41,989 nt of DNA from Cellulosimicrobium funkei (GCF_001019615.1 NZ_JNBQ01000033.1:1-41989); one strand, 5' to 3'; positions 17,394 to 29,326 are shown, numbered from the stretch's first letter. A program made the numbers and translations. The notes: generated by a model not told the origin, from the letters alone.

Positions 17394-18910
17394 GCGACAC
17401 TTCCTTCCATGACCATGTCGAGCACCTGGTGCTCGTCGATGGAGCTCGAGGGCCCCTCGTGGACGATGCGACCCTCGGAGACGACGAGGACGCGGTCGGC
17501 GAGGCCGAGGACTTCGGGGATCTCGCTGGACACGACGACGACGGCGGCACCCTCGTCGGCGAGCCTGCGGATGAGGGCGTAGATCTCGGCCCGCGCCCCG
17601 ACGTCGACGCCGCGCGTGGGCTCGTCGAGGAGCAGGACCCGGCAGCCGTGGACCAGCCAGCGGGCGAGCATCGCCTTCTGCTGGTTGCCGCCCGAGAGGG
17701 TGCGGATCGCGCGGTCGACGCCGGCGGGGCGCAGCTCGAGCGAGTCGGCCTGCTCCTTGGCCGCCTTGCGCTCGGCGCGCTCGTCGAGAAGGCTGAATCG
17801 CGCGAAGCGCGCGAACGTCGAGAGCGTGACGTTGCGGTAGACGGGCTCGTCGAGGAGCAACCCCTGGCTCTTGCGCTCCTCGGGCGCAAGCCCGATCCCG
17901 GCGTCCACGGCTGCGGCCACCGAGCCGGCGCGGAGCCGCTTCGAGTCGACCGTCACGGTGCCCGCGCTCGCGCGCCGCGCGCCGTAGACGGTCTCGATGA
18001 TCTCGGAGCGCCCCGCTCCGACGAGGCCCGCGAGACCGACGATCTCTCCCGCGCGCACCTGGAACGAGACATCCTCGAACACGCCGCGCAGGGCCAGACC
18101 CGCGACGTCGAGCACGACGGGCGCGCCGTCCGCGAGCTCCTGGGTGTCGGGGAAGACGTACTCGACGGAGCGCCCGGTCATCAGGGTGATGAGCTTTGCC
18201 GTCGGCGTCTCGGAGACGGCGAGGTTCTGCGCGACGGTCCGGCCGTCCTTGAGCACCGTGATGCGGTCCCCGATCTCGCGGATCTCCTCGAGACGGTGCG
18301 AGATGTAGACGACCGCGACCCCGGCCTTGGTCAGCTCCTTGACCACGCGGAAGAGGTTGCCCACCTCCTCGGAGTCGAGCACCGCGGACGGCTCGTCCAT
18401 GATGATGACGCGCGCGTCGTGCGAGAGCGCCCGAGCCATCGAGACGATCTGCTTGCCCGCGGCCGACAGGTGCTCGACCTCCATGTTCGGGGAGATCTCG
18501 CTGTGGCCGAGCCGCTTGAGGATCGCCCGCGTCTGGCGCACGGCCTCGCGACGCTGGGAGAACCCGAGCGTCGAGAGCTCGTGGCCGAGGTAGACGTTCT
18601 CCGCGACGGTCAGGCCGTCGACGACGTCGAGCTCCTGGTACATGGTCGCGACGCCGTGCCGCAGCGCGGCCACGGGGTCGGAGATGGAGATGGGCTCGCC
18701 GTCGAGCAGGATCTGCCCTTCCGTCGGCTGGTGAGCACCGGCGAGCACCTTGATGAGGGTGGACTTGCCGGCGCCGTTCTGCCCGAGGAGGCAGTGGACC
18801 TCGCCGGGGAGGATCTCGAGATCGACGCCGTCGAGCGCTCGAGCCCCGGGGAAGACCTTGACGATGCCCTGCATCTGCAGGAGCGGCTGGGGAGGGTCTG
18901 CAGTGACCAT
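17390..18910 (-). CDS. Sugar ABC transporter double-NBD ATPase (importer B), RbsA type
   Basis: The protein (506 residues) is the fused ATPase of importer B. NBD1 has Walker A GQNGAGKST, a variant signature LSAAGKQ and Walker B VIIMDEPSAVL. NBD2 has the degenerate P-loop GLVGAGRSE, a canonical LSGGNQQK signature and LLLDEPTRGVDVG. Length is typical for RbsA. The ATG has no Shine-Dalgarno sequence, but a promoter whose -10 box ends six bases upstream supports a leaderless start. It is the first gene of the importer B operon (ATPase, permease, binding protein, then oxidoreductase B beyond a hairpin). NBD1's signature departs from the LSxxQQQ form of ATPase A, yet the catalytic Glu is kept, so it should be active. 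Confidence 0.93.
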   Translation of the reverse strand: MVTADPPQPLLQMQGIVKVFPGARALDGVDLEILPGEVHCLLGQNGAGKSTLIKVLAGAHQPTEGQILLDGEPISISDPVAALRHGVATMYQELDVVDGLTVAENVYLGHELSTLGFSQRREAVRQTRAILKRLGHSEISPNMEVEHLSAAGKQIVSMARALSHDARVIIMDEPSAVLDSEEVGNLFRVVKELTKAGVAVVYISHRLEEIREIGDRITVLKDGRTVAQNLAVSETPTAKLITLMTGRSVEYVFPDTQELADGAPVVLDVAGLALRGVFEDVSFQVRAGEIVGLAGLVGAGRSEIIETVYGARRASAGTVTVDSKRLRAGSVAAAVDAGIGLAPEERKSQGLLLDEPVYRNVTLSTFARFARFSLLDERAERKAAKEQADSLELRPAGVDRAIRTLSGGNQQKAMLARWLVHGCRVLLLDEPTRGVDVGARAEIYALIRRLADEGAAVVVVSSEIPEVLGLADRVLVVSEGRIVHEGPSSSIDEHQVLDMVMEGSVA

Positions 18911-18916
18911 GCGGTG

Positions 18917-18952
18917 AACCTAGCGGACCTTTTGACGACGGTCAATCATAAG
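18917..18952 (-). promoter_or_regulatory. Promoter and operator of the importer B operon
   Basis: On the minus strand TTGACC (18945 to 18940), a 17-base spacer and TAGGTT (18922 to 18917) form the promoter, and six bases separate it from the ATG at 18910. The operator element spans 18929 to 18952, with outer arms CTTTTG and CATAAG and a perfect inner dyad TTGAC-N4-GTCAA at 18932 to 18945. A bound repressor would cover the -35 box. Promoter geometry and operator placement match those upstream of importer A. Confidence 0.78.
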
Positions 18953-19223
18953 ATCGCAGCCTTTTGCCGCTGTTACAACTTCGTTACCAGCAAAAGTGGA
19001 CGCGCGCTGAGAGGGCGAGGGAACGCTCCCACGCGACGGGCGGGCCGCGATTCCTCAGGCAGGTCGACACGTGGGACGATGGCCGGCTGACAAGCCGAAC
19101 CGCCGAGATGTCGGCCTGGCTGCGGGGGTCTGCGCGAGCGCGTGGGGCGGGTTTCGCCCGGACGGGAGGCCCGTCCTCGGGTCTCCACAACTTCCGACGA
19201 CGTCCGTGTCGCCTTGGGAGGGG
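18953..19223. other. Non-coding gap between importer B and the ROK gene
   Basis: This is the part of the 409-bp divergent region that lies between the two operators. The only open frames (for example a 71-codon one at 18973 to 19188 on the minus strand) encode Arg/Pro-rich sequence without domain features or a ribosome binding site. I see no gene here. The minus-strand promoter at 19224 to 19252 would transcribe across it. Confidence 0.5.
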
Positions 19224-19259
19224 ACAGTAGGGTACCTTTTGGCGATCGTCAAGCAAAAG
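19224..19259 (-). promoter_or_regulatory. Third shared operator with an embedded minus-strand promoter, upstream of the ROK gene
   Basis: The 24-bp element at 19236 to 19259 has perfect outer arms CTTTTG and CAAAAG and the inner near-palindrome TTGGCGATCGTCAA (19239 to 19252). It ends 60 bases before the ROK start, the right place for autoregulation. The same DNA also carries TTGACG (19252 to 19247), a 17-base spacer and TACTGT (19229 to 19224) on the minus strand, identical in layout to the two importer promoters but without a start codon next to it. No strong plus-strand promoter for the ROK gene was identified. Confidence 0.7.
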
Positions 19260-19319
19260 CCGATGACTCGTCCGGCATGTACGGACGACCGACGAGAGGC
19301 TCCGTGATTCACTGTGCCC

Positions 19320-20501
19320 ATGGAGGAACTGCTGAAGTTCGCGCCGCGCCCGACCGGCGCCGGCGACATGTTCCAGCTGCTCCGGGACGGTCAGCCGCGC
19401 ACCCGCGCGGACCTCGCAGCGATCACGGGGCAGGCGCGATCCACCATCGCCGCCCGGATCGACCTCCTCATGTCGGCGGGCCTCATCGCCCCCGCGGGAG
19501 AGGCGAGCTCGACCGGCGGGCGACCGCCCGTGACCTTCGCCTTCAGCCCTGAGGCGCGCATCGTCCTCGCCGTCGACCTCGGCGCGACCCACGCCCGTCT
19601 GGCCGTGACCGACCTCGCGTCCAACGTGCTCGCCGAGACCGACGCCGCGCTCGCGATCGCCGACGGCCCCGACGTCGTCCTGTCCTGGGTCGCGGACACG
19701 GGCGAGAAGCTCGTCGCGACGACCGGGCGCAGCCTCGACGACCTCGTGAGCGTCGGCGTCGGCCTGCCCGGGCCTGTCGAGCACTCGACCGGCCGGCCGA
19801 TCAACCCGCCGATCATGCCCGCGTGGGACGACGTCGACGTCCCCGGGATCCTCCAGAAGCGGTTCAACGCGTCGGTCCTCGTGGACAACGACGTGAACAT
19901 CATGGCGCTCGGCGAGCACCGCACCGCGTGGCCCGCCGTGACCGACATGCTGTTCGTCAAGGTCGCCACCGGCATCGGGTCCGGCATCATCGCCGACGGC
20001 GAGCTGCGGCGCGGCGCGCAGGGCGCCGCCGGCGACATCGGCCACGTCGCCGTCCCGAGCGCGGCCGACGTCCCCTGCCGCTGCGGGAACGTCGGGTGCC
20101 TCGAGGCCGTCGCGAGCGGCCAGGCGGTCGCCGCCGCGCTCGCGGCCGCGGGCCTCGACGCGACGAACAGCGCCGACGTCGTCACCCTCGTCCGTGGCGG
20201 GGACCTCGCCGCGAGCCAGGCGGTCCGCCAGGCCGGACGCGACATCGGCTCGGTGCTCGCGGCATGCGTGAGCCTCCTCAACCCGTCGCTCATCGTCATC
20301 GGCGGCATCGTCGCCGAGGCCGGCGAGCACCTCATCGCGGGCATCCGCGAGATCGTGTACCAGCGGTCGCTCCCCCTCGCGACGCAGCACCTGCGCATCG
20401 TCACGTCGCAGGCACGGGGCCAGGCCGGCGTGCTCGGTGCGAGCGCCATGGCCGTCGATCACGTACTCTCGCCCGCAGCGATCGACGCGCTCATCGCCTG
20501 A
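19320..20501 (+). CDS. ROK family transcriptional regulator
   Basis: This 393-residue DNA-binding regulator senses a sugar ligand. An N-terminal winged helix-turn-helix lies at about residues 18 to 60 (LRDGQPRTRADLAAITGQAR). The ROK sugar-binding domain follows: ATP-site-like DLGAT at 86 to 90, DNDVN at 189 to 193, GDIGH at 238 to 242 in place of the kinase ExGH, and zinc motif CRCGNVGC at 253 to 260. ATG at 19320 is chosen; a GTG two codons earlier is possible, and there is no Shine-Dalgarno sequence for either. It is the first gene of a rightward set (ROK, ThuA-like, DapA-like, Nudix-like), divergent from importer B. The dyad operator just upstream recurs at both importer promoters, so I infer that this protein represses the whole island. 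Confidence 0.93.
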   Translation: MEELLKFAPRPTGAGDMFQLLRDGQPRTRADLAAITGQARSTIAARIDLLMSAGLIAPAGEASSTGGRPPVTFAFSPEARIVLAVDLGATHARLAVTDLASNVLAETDAALAIADGPDVVLSWVADTGEKLVATTGRSLDDLVSVGVGLPGPVEHSTGRPINPPIMPAWDDVDVPGILQKRFNASVLVDNDVNIMALGEHRTAWPAVTDMLFVKVATGIGSGIIADGELRRGAQGAAGDIGHVAVPSAADVPCRCGNVGCLEAVASGQAVAAALAAAGLDATNSADVVTLVRGGDLAASQAVRQAGRDIGSVLAACVSLLNPSLIVIGGIVAEAGEHLIAGIREIVYQRSLPLATQHLRIVTSQARGQAGVLGASAMAVDHVLSPAAIDALIA

Positions 20502-20571
20502 GCGCGGTCGCCGGGGGCCGCTGCCCGCGACACGCGGGCGTGACGAGTGTGACGAGGCACGAGGAGGAGTC

Positions 20572-21237
20572 ATGACCGAGCGGGACCGTCGAGCGCTCGT
20601 GGTCCGGGGCGGTTGGCCCGGGCACGCACCCGAGGAGGCGGCGGAGCTGTTCGTCCCGTTCCTGGAGGCGTCCGGCTACGACGTGACGCTCGAGGGATCG
20701 TTGGAGTCGTACGCCGACGAGGAGTTCATGGCGAGCCTGGACCTCGTCGTGCAGTGCTGGACGATGGGCGAGATCCTCCCCGACGAGATGCGCGGGCTGC
20801 GCACCGCGATCGCGAACGGCACCGGGTTCGCCGGCTGGCACGGCGGGATCGTGGACTCGTTCCGGCTCGCGACCGACTACCTCCAGATGGTGGGCGGGCA
20901 GTTCGCGGCCCATGCGCACGACCTCATCGACCACACGATCGAGATCGCCCCCGAGCACGCGGACCACCCCATCGTCGCGGGCATCAGCTCCATCGCGCTG
21001 CACTCCGAGCAGTACTGGGTGCTCGCCGACTCGTACAACGAGGTCCTCGCGACGACGACGATCGTCCCGCGCGACGGCGACCCGTGGCACGAGCCCGTGG
21101 TCTCCCCCGCCGTGTGGACGCGCCGCTGGGGCGCCGGCCGCATCTTCGTGTGCGCCGCGGGCCACCAGCTCGCGGACCTCGAGGTCCCGCCCGTCCGCAC
21201 GATCGTGGAGCGCGGGATCCTCTGGGCGAGCCGCTGA
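20572..21237 (+). CDS. ThuA-like domain protein (stand-alone, cytoplasmic)
   Basis: The product is 221 residues, about the length of a single ThuA domain, with no signal peptide. Features shared with the family and with the ThuA domain of the giant secreted protein include RALVVRGGWPGHAPEEA at the start, GTGFAGWHGGIVDSFR, the HxxD/HTIEI segment after GGQFAAHAHD, and SPAVWTRRWGAGRIFVCAAGH near the end. GAGGAGGAG lies just before the ATG. ThuA of rhizobia acts with the Gfo/Idh enzyme ThuB in trehalose and sucrose breakdown through 3-keto forms. Two Gfo/Idh genes in this island make a similar pairing plausible, but the reaction is not established here. It lies 70 bp after the ROK gene; a small CCCGCG/CGCGGG stem falls between. 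Confidence 0.88.
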   Translation: MTERDRRALVVRGGWPGHAPEEAAELFVPFLEASGYDVTLEGSLESYADEEFMASLDLVVQCWTMGEILPDEMRGLRTAIANGTGFAGWHGGIVDSFRLATDYLQMVGGQFAAHAHDLIDHTIEIAPEHADHPIVAGISSIALHSEQYWVLADSYNEVLATTTIVPRDGDPWHEPVVSPAVWTRRWGAGRIFVCAAGHQLADLEVPPVRTIVERGILWASR

Positions 21238-21265
21238 CCCCCGGCGCGCCCCGCACCCCGTTCCC

Positions 21266-21271
21266 TACACT
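21266..21271 (+). promoter_or_regulatory. Candidate leaderless -10 box of the DapA-family gene
   Basis: TACACT ends six bases before the GTG start at 21278, the same layout as the leaderless promoters at 6305 and 18917. No Shine-Dalgarno sequence precedes this GTG. It would allow expression of the lyase and the Nudix-like gene independent of the ROK and ThuA genes. The -35 region is not convincing. Confidence 0.5.
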
Positions 21272-21277
21272 CGGCGC

Positions 21278-22192
21278 GTGACCTCGTTCCACGGCCTCCT
21301 CGCCTACCCGATCACGCCGCTCACCCCCGACGACGCACCCGACCTCGACGCGCTCGCCGCGCTCGTGCGCGGTGCCGCCCGCGCGGGGGTCGACGGCGTC
21401 GTCGTCCTCGCGTCGTCGGGAGCGGGGGTGACGTTCGCGCCGGAGGAGCGCGACGCCGCCGTGCGTGCCGCCGTCGCGGCAGGCTCCGCGGCCGGTTCGC
21501 CGCGCGTCCCCGTGCACGTCGCCGTGAGCGGCGCGTCCACGCGCGAGGTCGTCACGCGCGCCCGCGCGGCGCGGGACGCCGGGGCCGACGGGCTCGTGCT
21601 CGCGCCGTTCTCCTACCTCCCGCTCGACGAGGACGAGGTCGTGGCGGTGTTCGAGGCCCTCGCGTCGGCTGTCGACCTGCCGGTCTGCTACTACAACCGG
21701 AGCGTGCAGACGGCGTACGACGTCACGCCCGGCGCGCTCGTCCGGCTCGCGCGCACCACGACCGTCACGGCCGTCAAGGACCCGGCGGCCACGCCCGCGC
21801 GGCCGGCGGGCCGCGTCGCGGCGCTCCGGGCGGCGACCGAGGGTCTCGGCGTGAGCGTCGGGCTCAGCGGCGACGCGGCGATCGTCGGCGGTGCCGAAGC
21901 AGCGGACGCCTGGCACACGGGGCTCGCGGCGCTCGTGCCCGCCGAGTACGTGACGCTCCGGCGCGCCCGGGCCGCGGGCACCGCACCCGACGCCCAGGTC
22001 GCGGACTGGCTGCGCGCGCTCACGGACGTCCTGGCGTCGCTGCGCCCGGTGAGCGGGTTCCACGCGCTCGCGACCCTCCTCGGCGTGCCGACCGCTCCCC
22101 CGCGCGGCCCGTCGCTCCCCGTCCCGTCCGACGGCGTCGCGCGGCTGCGCGAGGTCGTGGCCCGGCGGCCGGGACGCCCGACCGCCGGATGA
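21278..22192 (+). CDS. DapA/NanA family lyase or aldolase (class I, Schiff base)
   Basis: This 304-residue TIM-barrel enzyme belongs to the dihydrodipicolinate synthase / N-acetylneuraminate lyase family, which splits or joins 2-keto acids through a Lys Schiff base. The catalytic Lys is in TAVKDPA (Lys167) and the family Tyr in VCYYNRS (Tyr139). The substrate loop that normally reads GTTGE is changed to ASSGAGVTF, so it is unlikely to be the housekeeping DapA and more likely a sugar-acid or keto-acid aldolase/dehydratase. The GTG start is chosen because LLAYPITPL, the usual N-terminal strand, follows directly. It is 40 bp after the ThuA gene and overlaps the next gene by ATGA. Confidence 0.85.
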   Translation: MTSFHGLLAYPITPLTPDDAPDLDALAALVRGAARAGVDGVVVLASSGAGVTFAPEERDAAVRAAVAAGSAAGSPRVPVHVAVSGASTREVVTRARAARDAGADGLVLAPFSYLPLDEDEVVAVFEALASAVDLPVCYYNRSVQTAYDVTPGALVRLARTTTVTAVKDPAATPARPAGRVAALRAATEGLGVSVGLSGDAAIVGGAEAADAWHTGLAALVPAEYVTLRRARAAGTAPDAQVADWLRALTDVLASLRPVSGFHALATLLGVPTAPPRGPSLPVPSDGVARLREVVARRPGRPTAG

Positions 22193-22647
22193 CGGCGTCG
22201 GAGCAGATCGTCCGGACCGTCGCGGACGCGCCGTGGCTGCCGCCCGGCGGGCGCGCCGCCGTGGTGCGGGCCGAGGGCGTGAGCTGCCCCGAGCCGGCGA
22301 GCCTCGTCCGGCTCCTCGTCGAGCGCGACGACGCGGTGTTCTGCGTCCCCCGGGACGGCACCGGGAAGCGGGACCTCCCGACCACGCGGGTCGAGCCCGG
22401 CGAGTCGGGGTGGGCCGCGGCCCGACGGGTGGCCGGTGACGTGCTCGGCGCCCCCGGCGACCTCACGGTCGTCGGCTACGTCCGCAACACGGTGCGCTCC
22501 GGCTCCGGCTATCCCTGGCCGACCCCGCACGCGCACTTCGTCGTCTTCCGCACCGGCGCCGTCGACGTCCGGGTCCCGGGCGCCTGGGTGCCCCGGGCAG
22601 CACCGGGCGACCTCGTCGAGCGCCACTGGTGGCCGCTCGTCGGGTAG
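22189..22647 (+). CDS. Nudix-like protein with degenerate Nudix box
   Basis: This 152-residue protein has the beta-strand pattern of a Nudix fold: DDAVFCVPR, then DLPTTRVEPGESGWAAARRVAGDVLGA where the Nudix box would lie, and HAHFVVFRTG later. The catalytic core REuxEE is replaced (ARRVAGDV), so the metal-binding glutamates are missing and hydrolase activity is doubtful. It may bind a ligand or belong to a divergent clade. The ATG overlaps the stop of the DapA-family gene (ATGA), so it is translationally coupled to it and probably works with it. It ends 55 bp from the convergent ligA gene. Confidence 0.7.
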   Translation: MTASEQIVRTVADAPWLPPGGRAAVVRAEGVSCPEPASLVRLLVERDDAVFCVPRDGTGKRDLPTTRVEPGESGWAAARRVAGDVLGAPGDLTVVGYVRNTVRSGSGYPWPTPHAHFVVFRTGAVDVRVPGAWVPRAAPGDLVERHWWPLVG

Positions 22648-22702
22648 CGGACCTTTGCCCGGCGCGTCGGTCTGCGCGCAGCACCGCGGCGCGACGTCCG
22701 GC

Positions 22703-27232
<4,530 letters not shown>

Positions 27233-27250
27233 CACCCGGCCGACGGGCGG

Positions 27251-27832
27251 TCACCCCCAGCCGTGGGACGCGTCGTCGTGCATGGGCGGGCACGTGCCGC
27301 CGGGCTCCGTCGCGGCCTCGAAGTGCCACAGCTCGTTCGCGTACGTGCGGCACAGGCCGAACTCCGCGCCGTGCTGCTCGAGCCACAGCGCGCCGTCCGT
27401 CGGCCCGACGTCGATCGCGAGCCCCGCGACGTGCTCGGACGACTCGGGCGGCAGGACCCAGCGGTGCGCCTCCTCGGCCGAGCCGTAGCGCTCCAGCGCC
27501 GCGTCCACGAGCTCCTGCTGCTCGGCCGCGGTGCGCCACCCGGACGTGAGGGTGAGCTCGACGCCGTCGGCGTCCGCGGCGGCGCGTGCCGCGTCGAAGC
27601 GGCGCTCGAGCTCCGGGTCGAGACCGGTCGCGGTCTGCGGGCGCAGGGTGGGCGACGGGTCGGCGACGGCGCCGCCGGCGCGCGTCGTCACGGTGAGGTA
27701 CGTGAACGCCCCCACCGCACCGAGCGCACCGACGACGAGGACGCCGACGACGGCGCGGCCGACGCGTCGGGGACCGGGACGACCCGGGACGTGGCGGGCG
27801 GGACGGGCGGGGCGCAAGGGTGTCGTGGTCAT
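27251..27832 (-). CDS. VanY-type D-alanyl-D-alanine carboxypeptidase domain protein, membrane-anchored
   Basis: The 193-residue product has a basic Pro/Arg-rich cytoplasmic N-terminus, a single transmembrane helix (AVVGVLVVGALGAVGAFTYL) and an outward peptidase M15 domain. Zinc-ligand and catalytic motifs are visible: TSGWRTAAEQQELVD, SEHVAGLAIDVG (SxHxxGxAxD) and ELWHFE. Such enzymes trim D-Ala from peptidoglycan stem peptides. It is convergent with the epoxide-hydrolase-like gene (18 bp apart) with no visible terminator between. No vancomycin-resistance genes are nearby, so a general cell-wall role is the simplest reading. Confidence 0.88.
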   Translation of the reverse strand: MTTTPLRPARPARHVPGRPGPRRVGRAVVGVLVVGALGAVGAFTYLTVTTRAGGAVADPSPTLRPQTATGLDPELERRFDAARAAADADGVELTLTSGWRTAAEQQELVDAALERYGSAEEAHRWVLPPESSEHVAGLAIDVGPTDGALWLEQHGAEFGLCRTYANELWHFEAATEPGGTCPPMHDDASHGWG

Positions 27833-27946
27833 GCCTCGAGGCTCGCCCGCCGCGCCACCTCGTCACATCGACCCGACGGCGGCACCCGGATCTCCGCCGT
27901 CCGGCGCACCGCCCTCGGTCCGGTCCACCCGAGGTCCGACGCCCTC

Positions 27947-28825
27947 TCAGCCCGCGGGCGGTGTCCCAGCCCTGCCGTCCGCGGGAGGTGTCGCGCGCGA
28001 GGCGTCCCGCAGCCCGGTCGGCACCGCGACCGCGGCGACCGTGAGGACCCACGCGGAGTAGTCCAGGCCGAGGAACACCCAGATGCTCGTGTGCATGGCC
28101 GCCACCGCGACCGCGAACGGGATCCTCGTGACGCGGACGGCGAGCCAGAGGGGCGCGGTGAGCTCGAGGACGAGCGCACCCGTCGCGAGCGCGCGCGTCA
28201 GGACCGGCTGGTCGGCGACGGCACGGGTGAGCCCTTCCCCGAGCGGGGACGTCCCCTGCCGCAGGATCCACGCCATGCTGTCGCCGAACGCCCAGGCCGG
28301 TCCGCTGTGGACGAGCTTCTGCACACCCGTGAGGAGGTAGATGCAGCCCACGACCGCGAGCGCCCCGTGGACCGCCCATCCGGACCGAGCGACGGTCCCG
28401 GGCCGGGGTCGCGTCGGCACGGTCGCCGCGAGCAGCACGATGCCCACCGTGATGGTCAGGACGTCGTTGTGCAGCACCTTTCCCGAGCTCCCCCACAGGG
28501 CCGTGAGCAGCACGTACGCGCCCCACGCGACGGCGAGACCGACACGCACGCGCACCCGTGCGAGCACGAGCGCCACGCCGAGGAGACCCACGACCCGCAA
28601 CCCGACGAGAACGGCCACGGGCACGGCGAACGGGAGCCAGCCGAACGACGTCGGGCCGCCGGTGAGGACTGCGGGCCGGGCTGCCACGAGGGTCCAGTCC
28701 CCGCCGAGCAGCCGCAGCCCGATCACGACGGCGACGAGGGCGTGGACGAGGGCGAGCGTGCGTTCGGGCACGGGCCCCAGCAGGGCGGAGTCGATCATCC
28801 GCGCGCGCCGGACGACGGCGGCCAC
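27947..28825 (-). CDS. HTTM domain membrane protein
   Basis: The 292-residue integral membrane protein has about seven or eight hydrophobic segments. It resembles the HTTM family (horizontally transferred transmembrane domain, related to vitamin-K-dependent gamma-carboxylase): YLLTGVQKLVHSGPAWAFGDSMAWILRQG in the middle and LELTAPLWLAVR then AAMHTSIWVFLGLDYSAW near the end match the family's conserved acidic, His and Trp positions. The GTG at 28825 is listed; ATG at 28798, nine codons later, is equally likely. It is preceded on the same strand by a small protein often found with HTTM genes. The biochemical role of bacterial HTTM proteins is not known. Confidence 0.8.
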   Translation of the reverse strand: MAAVVRRARMIDSALLGPVPERTLALVHALVAVVIGLRLLGGDWTLVAARPAVLTGGPTSFGWLPFAVPVAVLVGLRVVGLLGVALVLARVRVRVGLAVAWGAYVLLTALWGSSGKVLHNDVLTITVGIVLLAATVPTRPRPGTVARSGWAVHGALAVVGCIYLLTGVQKLVHSGPAWAFGDSMAWILRQGTSPLGEGLTRAVADQPVLTRALATGALVLELTAPLWLAVRVTRIPFAVAVAAMHTSIWVFLGLDYSAWVLTVAAVAVPTGLRDASRATPPADGRAGTPPAG

Positions 28826-28900
28826 GAGATCGACCCGAGCGGTCGGGACCGCCCCTCGGGGGGGTCGACCTCGCGACGGGCGGGTCGACCTGGCGGGAGC

Positions 28901-29326
28901 TCACGGCCGTACCTCCACCACGACCTGGCGCGACACCTCGGTCCGCGACAGATCGGCGCCCACCGTCCGCTCGACGCGCTCGACGCGGACGACGTCGACG
29001 TCGTCGGGCGCCAGGTGCGCGGCGCCGAGCCAGGCGCGCACCATGGCGCGCTGCCGCTCCGGCTCCTGGTCGACGACGTCGTCGAGGAGGTCGGCCGTCG
29101 TCTCGAGAACGGGGTTGCCCGCACCGAAGCGCACGGGCGACCGTGCCCCGTCGGCATGCACGGCGACGAGCTCGAGCTCGGTGGCCGTGCTCGTCCGCAC
29201 CATGCTGAACAGCCGGAACGAGGTGAGCGGCCACGCCTCGGTGCCCGTGGCCGCGGTCGCCAGGAGCAGGCCGACGACGCCGTAGGTGACCACCCGTGCG
29301 CGGACCGGTTGGGAGATTCTCCGCAT
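28901..29326 (-). CDS. Small exported partner of the HTTM protein, function unknown
   Basis: This 141-residue protein has one N-terminal hydrophobic segment (VVTYGVVGLLLATAATG) that acts as signal or anchor, followed by EAWPLTSFRLFSMVRTS, a phrase common to short proteins encoded beside HTTM genes. The remainder is a hydrophilic, mixed alpha/beta domain with many Asp, Glu and Val. It ends 75 bp before the HTTM gene on the same strand, and the two are likely co-transcribed. I have no function to offer beyond this association. Confidence 0.72.
   Translation of the reverse strand: MRRISQPVRARVVTYGVVGLLLATAATGTEAWPLTSFRLFSMVRTSTATELELVAVHADGARSPVRFGAGNPVLETTADLLDDVVDQEPERQRAMVRAWLGAAHLAPDDVDVVRVERVERTVGADLSRTEVSRQVVVEVRP

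Noticed and set aside
18973-19188. 71-codon minus-strand frame below the orphan promoter
   Set aside because: The translation is Arg/Pro-rich without structure or a ribosome binding site. A small peptide cannot be excluded, but nothing supports it.
21278-22192. Housekeeping dapA of lysine synthesis
   Set aside because: The conserved GTTGE loop is missing and the gene sits with sugar-island genes, so a catabolic aldolase or lyase is more likely.
27251-27832. VanY as part of a vancomycin-resistance cluster
   Set aside because: There are no vanHAX, vanRS-type pairing or ligase genes nearby; the two-component pair is 1.7 kb away, not contiguous with it, and of another type.
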